A stretch of DNA of 64,000 nucleotides from Anthonomus grandis grandis (GCF_022605725.1 NC_065558.1:620001-684000); one strand, 5' to 3'; shown: positions 34,501 through 46,920, counted from the first letter of the stretch. The notes: generated from the sequence alone by a model not told the origin. Made by a program: numbers and translations.

Positions 34501-37500
34501 GGGTAATTTTTTATATGTTGCAGAGGCCGCACTTCAGGGTTTTGATGCGGTAGATAGTAAAATTCTGAGATCAAAGTTACAAGTATTTCTTATTTACGAC
34601 CTTCGCTTGATTTACTCAATCAATGTTCTTACGTATTCTCAAACTGTTCTTACGTAAGAGACCTACAACAACAAGTCCAATTAAATAGCTCTAATGGAAA
34701 ATATATAAACTAGCTACTCATTTAATTGGCAACTTCTTAGGGGTCGCCTAAGGTGGCATACCCCTTTTCTTTTCTTGATCTTTAGTAAGGATGTGCAGGT
34801 CTCTCAAATTTGAACCACCTATGTCAGTTCGCAGATCATCCATTACTATAAAAAGTAAAAAATAAATAAAAATGCAGTAGAAAGTGCAAATGTTGTATCC
34901 AGAAATTTCAGTTGATTATATTTCTCTTTCAGGTCTAAAGTTCCCGTTCCAAGTGCTTGGCATTTATTATGTATTTCAGGGACTTTCCGTTTATTCCAAG
35001 CTGGACAATTTCAGGAAGGATTTGAAATAACTACGATTCAGGAAAACTGTTCTTTGAAATTTATGGTTTATTTTTTAAAAAAATGTCTTCCAGTCAATAT
35101 TGACATCATCCAGAAGTTTAACCTAATTTTTATTTATTTTTTTCCAAGATTTAAAACGCTATCTCTGAAATACGTAAAAAAATTACCTCAAGTGCTTGGA
35201 AGAATTAATAAATTATTCCAAGATCATGGAAAACACGATTATTTTTTTAGAGCATTTTACTGGCTTGAAAATTACGAATAAATGTATTGAAAATATAATA
35301 AGGTAGCAATAAATGCCTGAAATAATAATGAAAAAAAATTGTTCCCATGCCTGGAAGGTATAAAAATTACTTCGTATGCCTCTTCTGTATCCAGATTCTA
35401 AAATATCGATAAAGGTTAATGGTCTGGTTCATGGACAGTAGATGGCGCTAGTAGGAGTTTTTAATTTTATTTCATCCAGACTTACATAGACATGTTTTTA
35501 AAATAATCAAAATAAGTTTTTTTCCAGTTTTCTAAAAATTTTTAAAATTTCCAGGCATTCTGGGATTTTTATTAATTTTCCATTGTGTTTTCTTAATTTC
35601 TAAAAGTATCCAGAAATTTGAAAATATTTTTTTTAAATATTTTCCAGGCATTGGAAATGTAAATTTCAATATTTTTCAGGCATCTTGACTTAATATTAAT
35701 CATTAACAATTTAACGTTATAAAATGCTTTTCGTAGTCTTGTTGCCTCCTATCAGGCAATAATTTTTTTTAGGTCCTTTTTTAATCGATCTAATTTCTAA
35801 AAATAGTCCAGGAATTTGAAGCTATAAATTTCTATTTGTCCAGGTTTCCAGGCTTTTATTTCTCTTGTCATTTGCGGACTTAAAAAATACACAACCGCCA
35901 TGGAATCAATTCAATAACTTGGGAATAAGTTTTCATGTTTTCCAGACAGTTGACATAATTTTAAATTTTCGTCCAGGCATTTCAAGGTTTTTTGTTTTTT
36001 TTATTTCATTTCAGGAATTTGGAACATTATTTAATTACATTTTAAAGTTAAAAAAGAAAATCCAACCTTTTGGAGTCGTTCTTAAATTCTTTTAGGTTTT
36101 AGGATAATTTTCCAGATTTTTTTTGAGGAATTTATTTGATAGTTTTCGTAGCATTTGACTCAAATTTTTCAATTATCAGGTGTCCAAGAATATGAAATAT
36201 TATTTTTATTTATTCAAGAGTATAGAGAAAATTCCAGGCTTTTGGAGTCACTTTTGGGGGTCATTTTTCAGGCATTTAACTAAGAGTTTTTTAGACATGT
36301 TGGTCAAATTTTTAATTAACAAGTTTCTAGGCCTTTTCTACGTCAGGAACTTTTCTACACTTTCCAGAAAATCATTATTCCAGGCTTTGAGAACGCCATT
36401 TTAAATTTTTTTTTATAGATTTTTAATCCCAAAATTTATAACATGAATTTTATTTATATTATAAAGTATAAAAAAAATTCCATACTTTTGAAATCACTTC
36501 TTACATTTTGGAGGTCATCTTTCAGGCATTTAACTTAAAGTTTTCCAGGGTTTTGAATCAAATGTTAATGACCAGGTTTCCGAGCCTTTATTTCTTATGT
36601 CATTCGAGGATTTTTGCATAATTTCCAGGGGATTGTATTCATTTCAGGCAATTGGAAACATTAATTTAATATATTCTAAAATTTACAAAAAAAATTAAAT
36701 TCAGACTTTTAAAGTCATCAATATCAATTTATTCCAGGTTTTCGGAGTTAATTATCCAGGGATTTTATTTATACTTTTCCAGGATTTTCTGCCTTTCAGA
36801 ATTTGGAACAATTAATTTTCTTATATGTTTTTCATAATGTCCAGGATTTCCAAAAGCCTTGTGTCAAATTTTCCAATCAATAGACATAATTTTTTAAATA
36901 TTTTTTATGCATTTAAACTTTTTTTTAATTAATGTTTATTCAAGGAATTTGAAACTATTTTTATGTCATTTTAAAATAATTCTGCAGGCCTTTAACGTCA
37001 TTTCCTATGTAATTTTTTTTGTGCCTTGTGAACTATAACCTTCGATCATAATTTCCAATTAGGCACATTTTTTGGTGCAGTTTTTTTGCCATAAAAACTA
37101 GAGGACTTTTGAGGATCACTCGCACAGACAATACTAGTCCTATTTTATAAATTTTGTCCATATAAACCGGCGGCAATTAGGTCTAAATACCAACCCAATA
37201 TTACGGTATAACTTATTGAGAATATAACCGTTTGATATATTGGGTCATTTTACATATAAAAATTGTTATGGCGACGTTGGTAATTGGTTCTTGACAGCGA
37301 AAAAACAGCATAAATTTAAAAAAATGATTTTTTAACATTAACTTGTCAAATCTTGCAAACTACTTGACGTATGCAATTTTTTAAAAAATTATTGTAAAGA
37401 TCATACTTAAGCGCTAATATCTAGCTAAAATGATTTCCAAGTATTTTTGTTTTTGATAATAAAAAATAATAATAATTGATATAGATTGTATTTTTGGTAT

Positions 37501-39999
37501 TGAATTTTTCAACAAGGGAGAAACTTTTTTATTTAAAGGAATTTTGACACACAATCTGCGAAGGAAATGTAGGTATATAACATTACAAGGAAATTAAAAA
37601 AAATTGCAAATTGGCATATTTTATATAAAGACAAAATGAATTCATTGGAAATAATTATGGAAAAGGGACACGCCACATCTTCAACAAACAAAAAACGATT
37701 ATTCCAATTCAATTTATAGCGAATGGTTTTTTTTATTTTAATTTTTTTAACGCTTATGTATACCCTTTAATATAAAAAATTGATTTAATATTAAAAAGTA
37801 GGTTTTTCTAAAACCCCGTATTTTTGAAGTTCTTCTACTATAACTATTGTCTCGAATAAATTATATTATAAAAACCGATTCTAATAAACTCGTCAAAATG
37901 GGGTAAGCCGAGTTATCGTAATCCAGAAGGGCCTTCCACGCAATATACCCCCAATAAAGTGAACGGGGGTGGAAATAATCGAATTGACTTACTTCATTAC
38001 CTCGACTTTAAAATCTTTATTCTGAGAGTTTTCGTATAAAGGCACAACTTACTTTGCTAAATACTCTCCTAAGGATTTTCAAAATTTTATCAACTATTTC
38101 CCCAAGAGACCCTAAAGAACATAAAAAAACATCAAATACACCATTCACTCTTATTCCAGATCCTGGAAAAATAATATAAAGTTTTCGTAAACGATATCCA
38201 GAAACTCCCTTTAAGCCCCCATTTGCGCAGACGTAAATACACATTGAAAATCAGCTGTGGTTTTCCTCTATACACTATCGAAATTGATGTTTAGATAAAG
38301 TCGGCGCTTCCACTCTCCTTTTCTCTCTTATTAATCTTTTATCCCTTAATATTATTTATGGCTTTGATCCCATAGGATCGAGGGAGTTCTTTTAATAAGG
38401 AAAAATCATAAAACAGCTGATTAAAGAGCGCAGGTCATCAAACGGGATATTTCCATAATCATGGAAAACTTGTGATTTTTATGTCTGAGTGAATCAGTGA
38501 GGAGCTTTAGTGCGGAACTATGGTTGAAAATACTCGTTCATCATGGAAAAGAGGTACAAGTAAGTGGATGTAGTGAGGTGCCTATGTGGTTTAAATAATT
38601 AAATTTATTTATTGAAAGTGCATTTAGACGTTTGGGGAAAATAATTTATTTGCCAAATATTATTAGTTTTAAGGAACTGAAATGTGAGGAGGTGATGACT
38701 CTGTTTGTAAATGGCTTCACAATTGTATAACTCACTGACGTTTTTTTCTTCCTAAATCTCCAGGTGATTATTTGACGTCTGATATTTTTTCCAGGTACTG
38801 GAAATAGTTTTCCACGTCTTTCAGGTTATTTAAGTAATTTTTTTATGCGTAGTTCGGGATTTTAAGGTTATTTCTTATATGTTTTAAGAATTTTTTAATA
38901 ATCCTAAAATTTGAAATAATTTTTTACTTTTTCCAGGACTAATTTTTATTTTTTTCCAGGGATTTCAAGTAATATTTCCCAATTTTCAAAAAACTGATAT
39001 AATAAATTGTCATTTTTCCATAAAACCATATTGCTTATCCAGGCATAGAAGTCCACGGACCCCGTAGAAGGATGTTTCTTAATCCACTAAATTGTTACCT
39101 TTGGACAAAAGATGTTGGATTCTATTTCAAATTAAAGCCTAAGATTTTTCTCATTTTTATCATTCCTGTTCAATTTTCCAAGTTCCTGGACTATCTGGAA
39201 AAAAAAACGAACCTTAAACATATGTTATTTCATAATGTTTATTAATATTTACATTCACCTTTGAGGCATCGGATATTTTCGGCATAGACCGAGAATTAAG
39301 TAGTATTGCTCTTTTTTTTAAGGTAAATGAAGCCTTAAATCATATTTCTTGAGGTTTTAAATAAATGTTCACGTCTTCCAGGAATTTGGAGTCCATTCTC
39401 TCAGTATCCTTAGAATTTGTAAAAATTTGTCATATTTCCAGGAATTTAAAATAGTTTTTCTTATGTCGTCCAGGAATTTGGGGTCAATTTTCCCCAGCTA
39501 CCAAGAATTTATAGTAACTCCTAATTTTTTAAGGTATTTCGAGTAATTTTTTATTTATTTAAGAAATGTAGACTCAATTCTCTCAATTTTTCAAGAATGT
39601 TTAATAATTATAATTTTTTTATATTGCTTAATTTTGTATTGTTTCCAAGTGTATTGAATAATTTTTAATTTTTTCTAGAAGTTTGGATTAATTAGTTTCA
39701 AGAATTCAGGGTCATTTTTTTATTTCAAATAATTTCTAATTTTTGCAGGAATTGCAGTCATTCTTTTTTTAGAATTTGTAAGAATGCTTAATTTTAAAAG
39801 AAATTCCTACTAATTTAATTCTTTTTTCCGAAACTTGGATTAATTTTCACGTCTGCTAGGAATTTTGATTCCTAAACCTAACATTGGTAATGATTCTTCA
39901 CTTATCCAGGATTTTTGAGTAAATTCTTTAAACCCCCTAGAATCAATTTTTTGCAGGTATTTTGAATATTCTTTTCCAGGAATTTGGATTAATTTTTTA
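34501..39999. repeat. intergenic field of degenerate TTTCCAGG motifs
   Basis: From about 35500 to 39990 short blocks of the form TTTCCAGG(C/A)(A)TTT followed by GGA or GAA recur every 50-120 bp on the plus strand (for example near 35553, 35640, 35845, 36228, 36735, 36777, 38790, 38955, 39378, 39438, 39974). The same core appears as TTCCAGGCAGTTGA at 25.4, 29.3, 44.3-44.5 and 56.46 kb. Each block mimics a 3' splice site, but there are no exons between them. Frames at 35054-36404 and 38017-38244 are chance. A small inverted repeat, CCCAATATTACGG and its partner, lies at 37192-37245. Confidence 0.5.
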
Positions 40000-40001
40000 T
40001 A

Positions 40002-41263
40002 AAGGGTGTTTTTTTAGAGGCGGAGCTTTCATTTGGCAACACAGTTTTTTATGACATCCGACCTGACAGTTCTGGGTTATTTTTAGATTAATTTGGTTTG
40101 GCAATTCATCATGAACACACTCACGCCGGAGCAACGTTTCCAAATTGCTCAAATTTATTTTGAAAGACATGGTTCTATTCGAGAAACACATCGGACATTA
40201 CGTGAGTTTTATGGTGCTCATAATCGTCCTTCAGAGAGCTTAATTCGAGAAACTGTTGATCGTTTCCGCAATACTTTTACTCTAGTCGACAATACGCATC
40301 CCGTAAGACGCCGTACAGTGCGCACGCAACAAGCGATAGCTGCTGTGCAGCATAGTGTTGATAATGATCCAAATGTGTCAATTCGTCGTCGTTCTCAACA
40401 AGTGAACTTATGTCCATCCACTTTATGGAAAATTTTGCGCAAAGATCTCGGATTGCGAGCATATAAGATTCAACTTGTCCAGGAGTTGAAACCCCAGGAT
40501 CATCAGAAGGAAAGATTGCTGTTGATCCAGGATTTCATATGAAAATTTTGTTTAGTGATGAAGCACACTTTTGGTTAAATGGCTATGTAAACAAGCAGAA
40601 TTGCCGAATTTGGGGGGATGAGAATCCACGAGCTATTGGCGAAAAACCGTTACATCCAGAAAAACTAACCGTTTGGTGCGCTTTATAGACCGGTGGAATC
40701 ATTGGTCCTTATGCCTTCAGAAATGCTGATGGTCAAAACGTTACAGTAAACGGTGAGCGATACAGACACATGATAACCAATTTTTTTGTGCCTCAAAAGT
40801 TGCAGAAATGTGGTTTCAGTAGGACGGTGCCACGTGCTATACAGCGCGCCAAATAATTAATTTACTGCAAGAGACATTCGAGCAACGAATAATTTCAAGG
40901 AATGGACCTGTAAACTGGCCAGCTCGTTCGTGCGACTTGACGCCATTAGATTATTTTCTTTGGGGCTATGTTAAGTCGCATGTCTACGCTGATAAACCCG
41001 AAACACTTGAGCACTTGGAAGCCAACATACGACGCGTGATTGCCGAAATACAGCCTACAGTACTGGAAAGAGTGTGTGAAAATTGATTACCTCTAGATTA
41101 CGCCACGTACGCGCCAGCCGTGGGGGTCACGTGCCCGAAATCATTTTTAAATATTAATGGCAAAAAAAATCTTTAATATAAGAGCAAATTCGTTCATGTC
41201 AATAAAGTATTTTGTGTTTAATTTCAATTTAAAGTTCTCCGCCTCTAAAAAAAAAACACCCTT
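40002..41263 (+). mobile_element. mariner-like element, complete ends, inactive
   Basis: The TIRs AAGGGTGTTTTTTTAGAGGC, GGAG at the left and its reverse complement CTCCGCCTC(TA)n...CACCCTT at the right are flanked by a TA duplication (40000-40001 and 41264-41265), the hallmark of the IS630-Tc1-mariner superfamily. The element is 1,262 bp and contains one transposase reading. It has landed in the TTTCCAGG field. Confidence 0.9.
40111..41157 (+). pseudogene. mariner-like transposase, frameshifted
   Basis: The start ATG at 40111 gives MNTLTPEQRFQIAQIYFERH, the first HTH, followed by a second (SIRRRSQQVNLCPSTLWKIL) and KDLGLRAYKIQLVQELKPQD. Around 40530 about a dozen residues are missing and the frame changes; the other frame resumes FHMKILFSDEAHFWLNGYV (first Asp). 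RYRHMITNFFVPQ follows, then DGATCYTARQ with the preceding Gln codon turned into TAG (second Asp), and NWPARSCDLTPLDYFLWGY (third Asp, roughly 36 residues later). The tail reads RLRHVRASRGGHVPEIIF and a stop at 41157. The catalytic triad is recognisable but the gene cannot be expressed. The spacing differs from the DD34D of classical mariner. Confidence 0.9.
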
Positions 41264-41425
41264 TACTTCCAGTACCTGGAAAACCAATATATTGACTCCA
41301 AACGCCGGAATAAATCTCTAAAGCTTATAAAAAATTTAATTGAATGTCTGGAAAAAAATGAATAATTCAATTATCTGAAAAACATGACAAATTATTTGAA
41401 ATTCTTAAAATATTTAATTCTACTT

Positions 41426-41436
41426 ATAAATTCGTA
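41426..41436. repeat. target-site duplication, left copy
   Basis: ATAAATTCGTA, repeated exactly at 43117-43127; the pair brackets the RTE insertion. Confidence 0.9.
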
Positions 41437-43116
41437 CGACGATCGAAAAACAACAAAAACATGAAAGTATTTAAAACACGTAACAATGATGGACGCCTCC
41501 ACATACATCAACTAAAGGACGCAAACGGAAACATCAAAGAGGACAGTAAAGATTTGATAAATATCGTGGAAAATTTCTACAGCACACTGTACACAGGAGA
41601 CAACCCAGAACAAGCAATCGGAGTTGATGAAACGATTCTCAATGTAGGCCCCGAAGATCTTCCTGACATCACCAGAGAAGAAGTAGAACTAGCATTGTCT
41701 CAAATGAAAAACGGTAAAACACCAGGAGAAGATGGAATTACAGCTGAAATGATAAAACTTGGGGGAAGAACTACTGTAAAAGCAATGACAATTCTTCTTA
41801 ATAAATGTATGACAGAAGGCGTGTTACCCCAAGCATGGCAAAAGGCCCAGGTGATTTTACAGTACAAAAAAGGAGATAGATTGAGAATCGACAACTATCG
41901 ACCTATACAAACTTCTGACAAAAAATAGTAACAAATAGGCTTACAGCTAAACTAGATGCCTCCGGAACAAGCTGGCTTCCGAAAAGGTCATAGCACAATA
42001 GAACACATACAATCCGTTCGAACTATATACCACTACACCTCGCATTTGTTGACTATAACAAAGCTTTTGACTCCGTAGAGTTGTGGGCTATTTTTAAGGC
42101 CATGAACAATGCAAGAATCGACTCTCGATACAAGCAGCTTCTCAAACACATATACGAAAATGCGACAATCACCGTTAAAATCTCGGAAGAGATAGAAACA
42201 AACAAAATTCAAATAAAAAGAGGAGTAAGACAAGGGAACACCATCTCCCCAAAGCTGTTTACACTGGCACTGGAAGACGTTTTTAAAACTCTGGACTGGA
42301 ACGAGAGAGGCATCAAAATCGACGGCAAACATCTGAGCTATTTACGCTTTGCGGATGATATAGTACTCTTTAGCCAGAATATAATAAAATTACAGGAGAT
42401 GTTGGCAGAACTTCAAAGAGAATCGAAAAGAATAGGTTTAATCAATAAATTAAAAAAAACAAAACTCATGTCACCTGACAATATTCAAGTACATATAGAA
42501 GACCTAATTATTGACAACATCGAAGAATATGTATATTTGGGACATTGCATCAAATTGGGCAAAGAAAATCAAACTGCCGAAATAAACAGACGTGTTCGTT
42601 TGACATGGGCAGCCACGGGTAAACTGTCACACGTCTTGAGAAATGAAACTATTCCAATTAATTTGAAAAGAAAGGTCTTCAATGCCTGCTTACTGCCCGT
42701 GATGACTTACGGAATGGAAACCATGACACTCGCTGTTAAATCAGCTAACAAGCTTAGGACCACCCAAAGAGCCATAGAGCGGATAATGCTAGGAATAAGC
42801 CTGAGAGACCATATCCCAAATGAGAGTATTAGACAAAGAACTAAAGTTGAAGACGTCATAACACGCATAGCCCACCTGAAATGGAGCTGGACAGGACGAC
42901 TTGAGATGGTCAAGACACATCGTTCAATGGAGACCTCGCATACATAAACGCAGCGTTGGCAGACCACAATTACGCTCGATGATGTTAAAAATAAAGTGGG
43001 CAACAGATGGCAGCAACTGGCACAGAACAAAGAAACATGAAAGAATATAGGGGAGTAAGGGGAGACCTATGTCCAGGAGTGGACTGTGAAGGGTTGCTGA
43101 AAGAAGAGAGAAGAAG
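41437..43116 (+). mobile_element. 5'-truncated RTE-like LINE with reverse transcriptase (pseudogene)
   Basis: Segment 1 (41461-41928) has VENFYSTLYTG and KNGKTPGEDGITAEMIKLGG, then WQKAQVILQYKKGDR and NYRPI. After small deletions near 41930-42080, with EQAGFRKGHSTIEHIQ and FVDYNKAFDSVE in different frames, segment 2 (42081-42947) has GVRQGNTISPKLFTLALEDV, YLRFADDIVLFS (the FADD active site) and the C-terminal YVYLGHCI, then MTYGMETMTL. The motif set fits the RTE clade. The endonuclease half is missing. The tail ends in a purine-rich GAAGAGAGAAGAAG just before the target duplication; RTE elements typically have very short 3' ends. Frameshifts show it is dead. Confidence 0.9.
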
Positions 43117-43127
43117 ATAAATTCGTA
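43117..43127. repeat. target-site duplication, right copy
   Basis: ATAAATTCGTA, exact copy of 41426-41436, immediately after the RTE 3' end. Confidence 0.9.
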
Positions 43128-44789
43128 GACATTTCCTTGAAAATATTTAACGTTATTCCTAGAACGACCTAGAAAGACACGAAAATCTATTGACAATGCA
43201 AATAAATATTAAATATTCCAGAAATATATCAAAACTGACGTTACATTCCTGTATTTTCAACACCCTAATAAAATCCTATTTATAAGAAATTTTTTCTTAA
43301 TATTTTACCTTTCCATATTTTTCTCGTTTGTTGAGTCTATGCCTGCTAAATTATTAATTATTCAATAACTCCTAAAGCATACAAACTCATTTATTTTAAC
43401 AATAATATTGCATTTTATTAAATTAAGCCTCATAACCAATTAATAACTCAAAACCCATATTAATTTCGTTATAATACAAAATATCGATAAGAAAAAACTG
43501 GATTAAATTTTTTAAGCATAAAAAAAATTAAACTGGCTTAACACAATAATAACGAGTACATAATTAACACATTTTCCATCCCTTAGGGGCATAGTAATAA
43601 TGCCAGTAAAAGGCATTCAAGGTTAGCATAAACTGGAGCAAAAAGTTTAATTAAACTGGAATATAAACCTCAGAGGGGCTGTGCTAATAAGAGTATTTAT
43701 ATTACTTATGAGATAGAAAGAGAGAATGAAGAAGTTTTATGCGATAGAGTTTTATTTTATTTATTTGACTTTTTTAACCCTGATTAAGTTTCATGTATAA
43801 GAGCTTTTGTTGACATTTTTTTTCTTCGTTTTCTCCTTTCTCTTGTCGCCTAAAAATGGCATCTTATTCACTCTAAATAACTTCAATAAAATAGATATTT
43901 TAATTCTTCAAGGGTTTTTTGCTCATTTAATATTTTCTTCTTCTTTTCTGTCTATCTGAGTAAAATTCTTTTATTAGTCTTAAGATGCTTCAACAATTTC
44001 TTTGTTTTTCTTCTTTCTCTTCTCTCTACGTAAATACTGTAACTTTTATTTAAGTGCCTCTTTGTTTTCTTAAAGATCTTTCTCCAGCTTTCTGGAAAAT
44101 ATTATTTTTCAATTTTTATTATATAAAGGCTTTTGATCTTTCTCTTCTTGTTGTTTTTTTTTCTCTTCTCTGATGATATTTATGTTGATTTTTTCTATCT
44201 ACTAGATAGAACTGCCTGGAATTGCCTAGATATTCTAGTTTTTCTAGAGTGTTCGATATCTACTCTTCAACTGACTGGATGTAATATATTATTTCTTCCA
44301 GACAGTTGACCTAACTATATTTCTAGGCACCTGAAAGACATTTTTTATATTGTCCAAATAATTAAAATAATTTTAATTTTTCCAATGAAAATTTCATTTT
44401 GCAACTACTTGGACGTGATTCCTTATTTGTTTTAGGTAGTTAAGCAAATTTTTAGGTTTTCCAGGGAGTTGAAAATTTATTAATGAATTGCCTGGAAAAA
44501 ATTAATTATTTATTCCAGGCAGTTGAACTTTTTCCCCAAATAGAGGGGGACACAACTGTTTAATTGTGCTACTGGAGAGTACTAATGGATAGTATTTATT
44601 CACTTTTTATTTTCGTAGGCTAACAGCACTCTCAATGAGATATCATCTTACCCAGAAGAATTTTGATTTTTAATTTGTCCAAATAATTCCTGAATTTCCA
44701 ATGATGAAACCGGAGTCAAAAAAGAAAGCAGACAAATGATCCAAGTATTTCCGACTTTCTTGAATAAAAAATAATATTAAAAAAAAAAT
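43128..44789. other. intergenic, AT-rich, with motif copies near its end
   Basis: No gene is seen. Copies of TTCCAGACAGTTGACC, TTCCAGGGAGTTGAAA and TTCCAGGCAGTTGAAC occur at about 44297, 44459 and 44513, with AATTGCCTGGAA in the opposite sense at 44220 and 44490. Poly-pyrimidine stretches (TTCTTCTTTTCT) lie at 43930-44160. Confidence 0.45.
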
Positions 44790-44898
44790 TTATCACCCTG
44801 TATCTTAAAAACTGTGCATTTCCGGACCCATGTTTATAGAATTTTTTTCTCATATTTTTTTACCCATTGAAATATCTCCGTCTATTTTACAAACACCC
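44790..44898. mobile_element. MITE end fragment (CCCTGTATA family)
   Basis: ATCACCCTGTATCTTAAAAA and, 100 bp on, AAACACCCTGTATACAAAT share the CACCCTGTAT end used by other palindromic elements here (28901, 55298, and inverted at 27051 and 58355). CCCATGTTTATAGAATTTTTT is close to the sub-terminal sequence of the element at 54548-55305. It is a partial copy upstream of the transporter. Confidence 0.5.
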
Positions 44899-45338
44899 TG
44901 TATACAAATAACAAATATCATACGCCTTTCAACGACATTGTATTTGAACGTATTAATAACCTTCAAAGTCAAAGGGACATTAAAAAATAACCCTCAACAA
45001 TCAAATAAAACTTCCAGATCTGCAACCGCAACCACCATCACCGACGCACCGAACACCCTTAAAGACGTCGATCATCTTATCAACGGCGGCGTCGTCGTGA
45101 TCACCGACGTCACCATCATCATCATCATCACACAGTCGAAGTTCATCATCACCGTCGTCGTGGTCGCGGGATCGAAAAAAGCACAATCACCATCGCAAAA
45201 TGCGATCGGGACGCGGCTCAGTCGTACGTGGTGATCGTTGGAGAGGCGACGCGACGCTTTTACGCTTATGAACGACGTCGAGACGCCGGGCGTCGCCACG
45301 TGTTGTTTTTTTTAGTGTGTCGTTTCCTCGGGGTGAGA
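44899..45338 (+). promoter_or_regulatory. GC-rich 5' UTR and putative promoter of the transporter gene
   Basis: Composition switches from AT-rich to GC-rich at about 45005 and stays so into the first coding exon. Features include a (CAT)n run at 45112-45131 and many CpGs (ACCGTCGTCGTGGTCGCGG, GACGTCGAGACGCCGGGCG). Long open frames on both strands (44830-45234 and the reverse) follow from this composition and the trinucleotide repeats, not from coding. No TATA box was assigned; the start site is unknown. Confidence 0.45.
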
Positions 45339-45462
45339 ATGGCCCACCATCGGGCGCCTGACAAGAGGGAGGACGAGGAGGAGAGCGAGGAGAGTCCACC
45401 TCCACCCGACGGTGGTTGGGGGTGGATGGTGGTCTTCGGTTCGTTTATGATTCACGTTATAA
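45339..45462 (+). CDS. monocarboxylate transporter (SLC16-type), exon 1
   Basis: ATG at 45339 gives MAHHRAPDKREDEEESEESP, then PPPDGGWGWMVVFGSFM and IHVI, ending one base into a codon at a GTGAGT donor (45463). The acidic, proline-rich cytosolic N-terminus followed by DGGWGW at the start of membrane segment 1 is the first signature of the MCT/SLC16 branch of the major facilitator superfamily: 12 helices, proton-linked or facilitated transport of monocarboxylates or related solutes across the plasma membrane. The start is chosen because it lies just before the acidic tail typical of insect members, and the upstream in-frame extension has no ATG. The split codon A/CC joins exon 2 at 59959 to give HVI-T-DGVTYSFG, so the reading frame is restored exactly across a 14.5-kb intron. 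The substrate cannot be read from this part. Confidence 0.93.
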
Positions 45463-45742
45463 GTGAGTATGGTATTTGAATTTTAGTAGGATTTGAGAAA
45501 GGAATTAATTCTAATAAATTTAAGAATATTCGTCAATTTTCACGCGTAATTTAGGATGCAATATAAAGATAATCCGCATATAATGGACTTGAGGCGACCA
45601 AGAGATATAGTTCATCTTATGAGATGAAACAAATTATGTATGCACAATTTAATTAAAAACTGTATTTTATTAGTAAACAGGTGCATACATACATACATAT
45701 GTATGTATATGTGCATATACAATCATACAATTTATAAAAATA

Positions 45743-46920
45743 TTACTTGTCAAAAAAGTCGGTTATTTTACTTTGAATCGAGTGCTTTTTTATATAATTG
45801 TTTGGCAAAATAAGTTTAAGTTTATTTAATTTTGAAAACACTTCAGTGCTGTTCTCTTCCTGTAGAAAATAACGTTGTAATAGTTGTATACAGCTAAGAG
45901 CCTCTTCTGTGGTTACCTCGGTTTCTTCTACTGTATCATCTTCAACTTCTTCTTCCTGAAGTGCTTGATTTACCAAGTCTGCATTAGATAATTCTTCTCT
46001 TACAGTAACGTTCTTATCCTCAAAATCCTCTAAAACCATTAATTTGTTTATTCTTATCAGCTCGGCCAGTGGAAGGTCATCTTCAGGATCGCATTCCATA
46101 GTAGTAGTAGCTGTTGCTTTTACTATCCCGGCATGACGAAAACAATAATTATGGATCGTTTGCGTAGAAACCTCATTCCATGCAAGACTTAACAAATTTC
46201 CAGCTTTCAATATAGTAACACTTTTGTGAATATTGGTCGTATTTTCCATAGTCTCTATTATTTTCATCAGTAATTATTTCCTATAAACTTGTTTCGAACT
46301 CCAAATGACACCCTGGTCTGTGGGCTGTAGAACTGATGTTACCTTAGGTGGTAAAAAAACTAACTTGATACAATGGAGTCTAATTTCCGGATGAGCCGGG
46401 CAATTATCCACTAGCAACAAGATTTTCTTTGAGGATCTCTCTGTCCCACTTTTTTAAATAATCTTCAAAAATCAGTGAGGTCATCCAAGCTCTCTTATTC
46501 CAAGAATAGTCCACAGGAAGAGTCTTTACGTTATTAAAACGTTTCTAAAACACCGGAGATTTTGAAATTTTCCTGAAACAACAGAGAATGTATTCGTAAC
46601 ACTTAAACTACAAAACAAATCTAAAAATTCTGTGAGTGAAAATGAGTAATTTTTGTTTCTCGGTTCCAGAAGCATTAGCGCAAACCATTGCTGTGATACG
46701 TTCTTTTGACATCTTTCCCTCACTACATGTTTCACCTTTTAACTCGTGAGTTTTATCGGGCAACCTTTTATAAAAAATCCCAGTTTCGTCGGCATTAAAT
46801 AGGTCATTCTCTGTATAGTCATTACTTATCATAGGCCAAACACGAGCCAACCAGTCATTAATCGATTTTATAGTCACCAATGACAAACATCTGGCGCACA
46901 AGGTACATCTAACACCTAAA
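45743..46920 (-). pseudogene. Tigger/jerky-like DDE transposase, decayed
   Basis: Reading leftwards from 46920: IKSINDWLARVWPMISNDYT, then LFNADETGIFYKRLPDKT with the first catalytic Asp, and MSKERITAMVCANASGTEKQ. After a frameshift come VDYSWNKRAWMTSLIFEDYL, then LLVDNCPAHPEI with the second Asp, VFLPPKVTSVLQPTDQGVI with the third, and, in the frame from 46267 down, SLAWNEVSTQTIHNYCFRHA and an acidic C-terminus ending KITDFFDK. This is the order seen in Tigger/JRK proteins. At least two frameshifts and one in-frame TAA occur, and the CENP-B-like DNA-binding half is absent. The open 174-residue C-terminal frame is the best preserved part but is not an independent gene. Confidence 0.88.

Noticed and set aside
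35054..36404. Several 70-codon frames
   Set aside because: Within the TTTCCAGG field; F/K/L-rich with no homology that I can recognise.
35500..39990. TTTCCAGG blocks as real 3' splice sites of an unseen gene
   Set aside because: No open exons or donors between them; repeated form points to a degenerate repeat.
44830..45405. Overlapping long frames on both strands before the transporter start
   Set aside because: Caused by the GC-rich 5' UTR and trinucleotide repeats; no conserved motif, and the transporter ATG at 45339 explains the coding start.
45743..46267. 174-codon open frame as a stand-alone gene
   Set aside because: It is the C-terminal part of a Tigger-like transposase whose upstream blocks continue on the same strand in broken frames.
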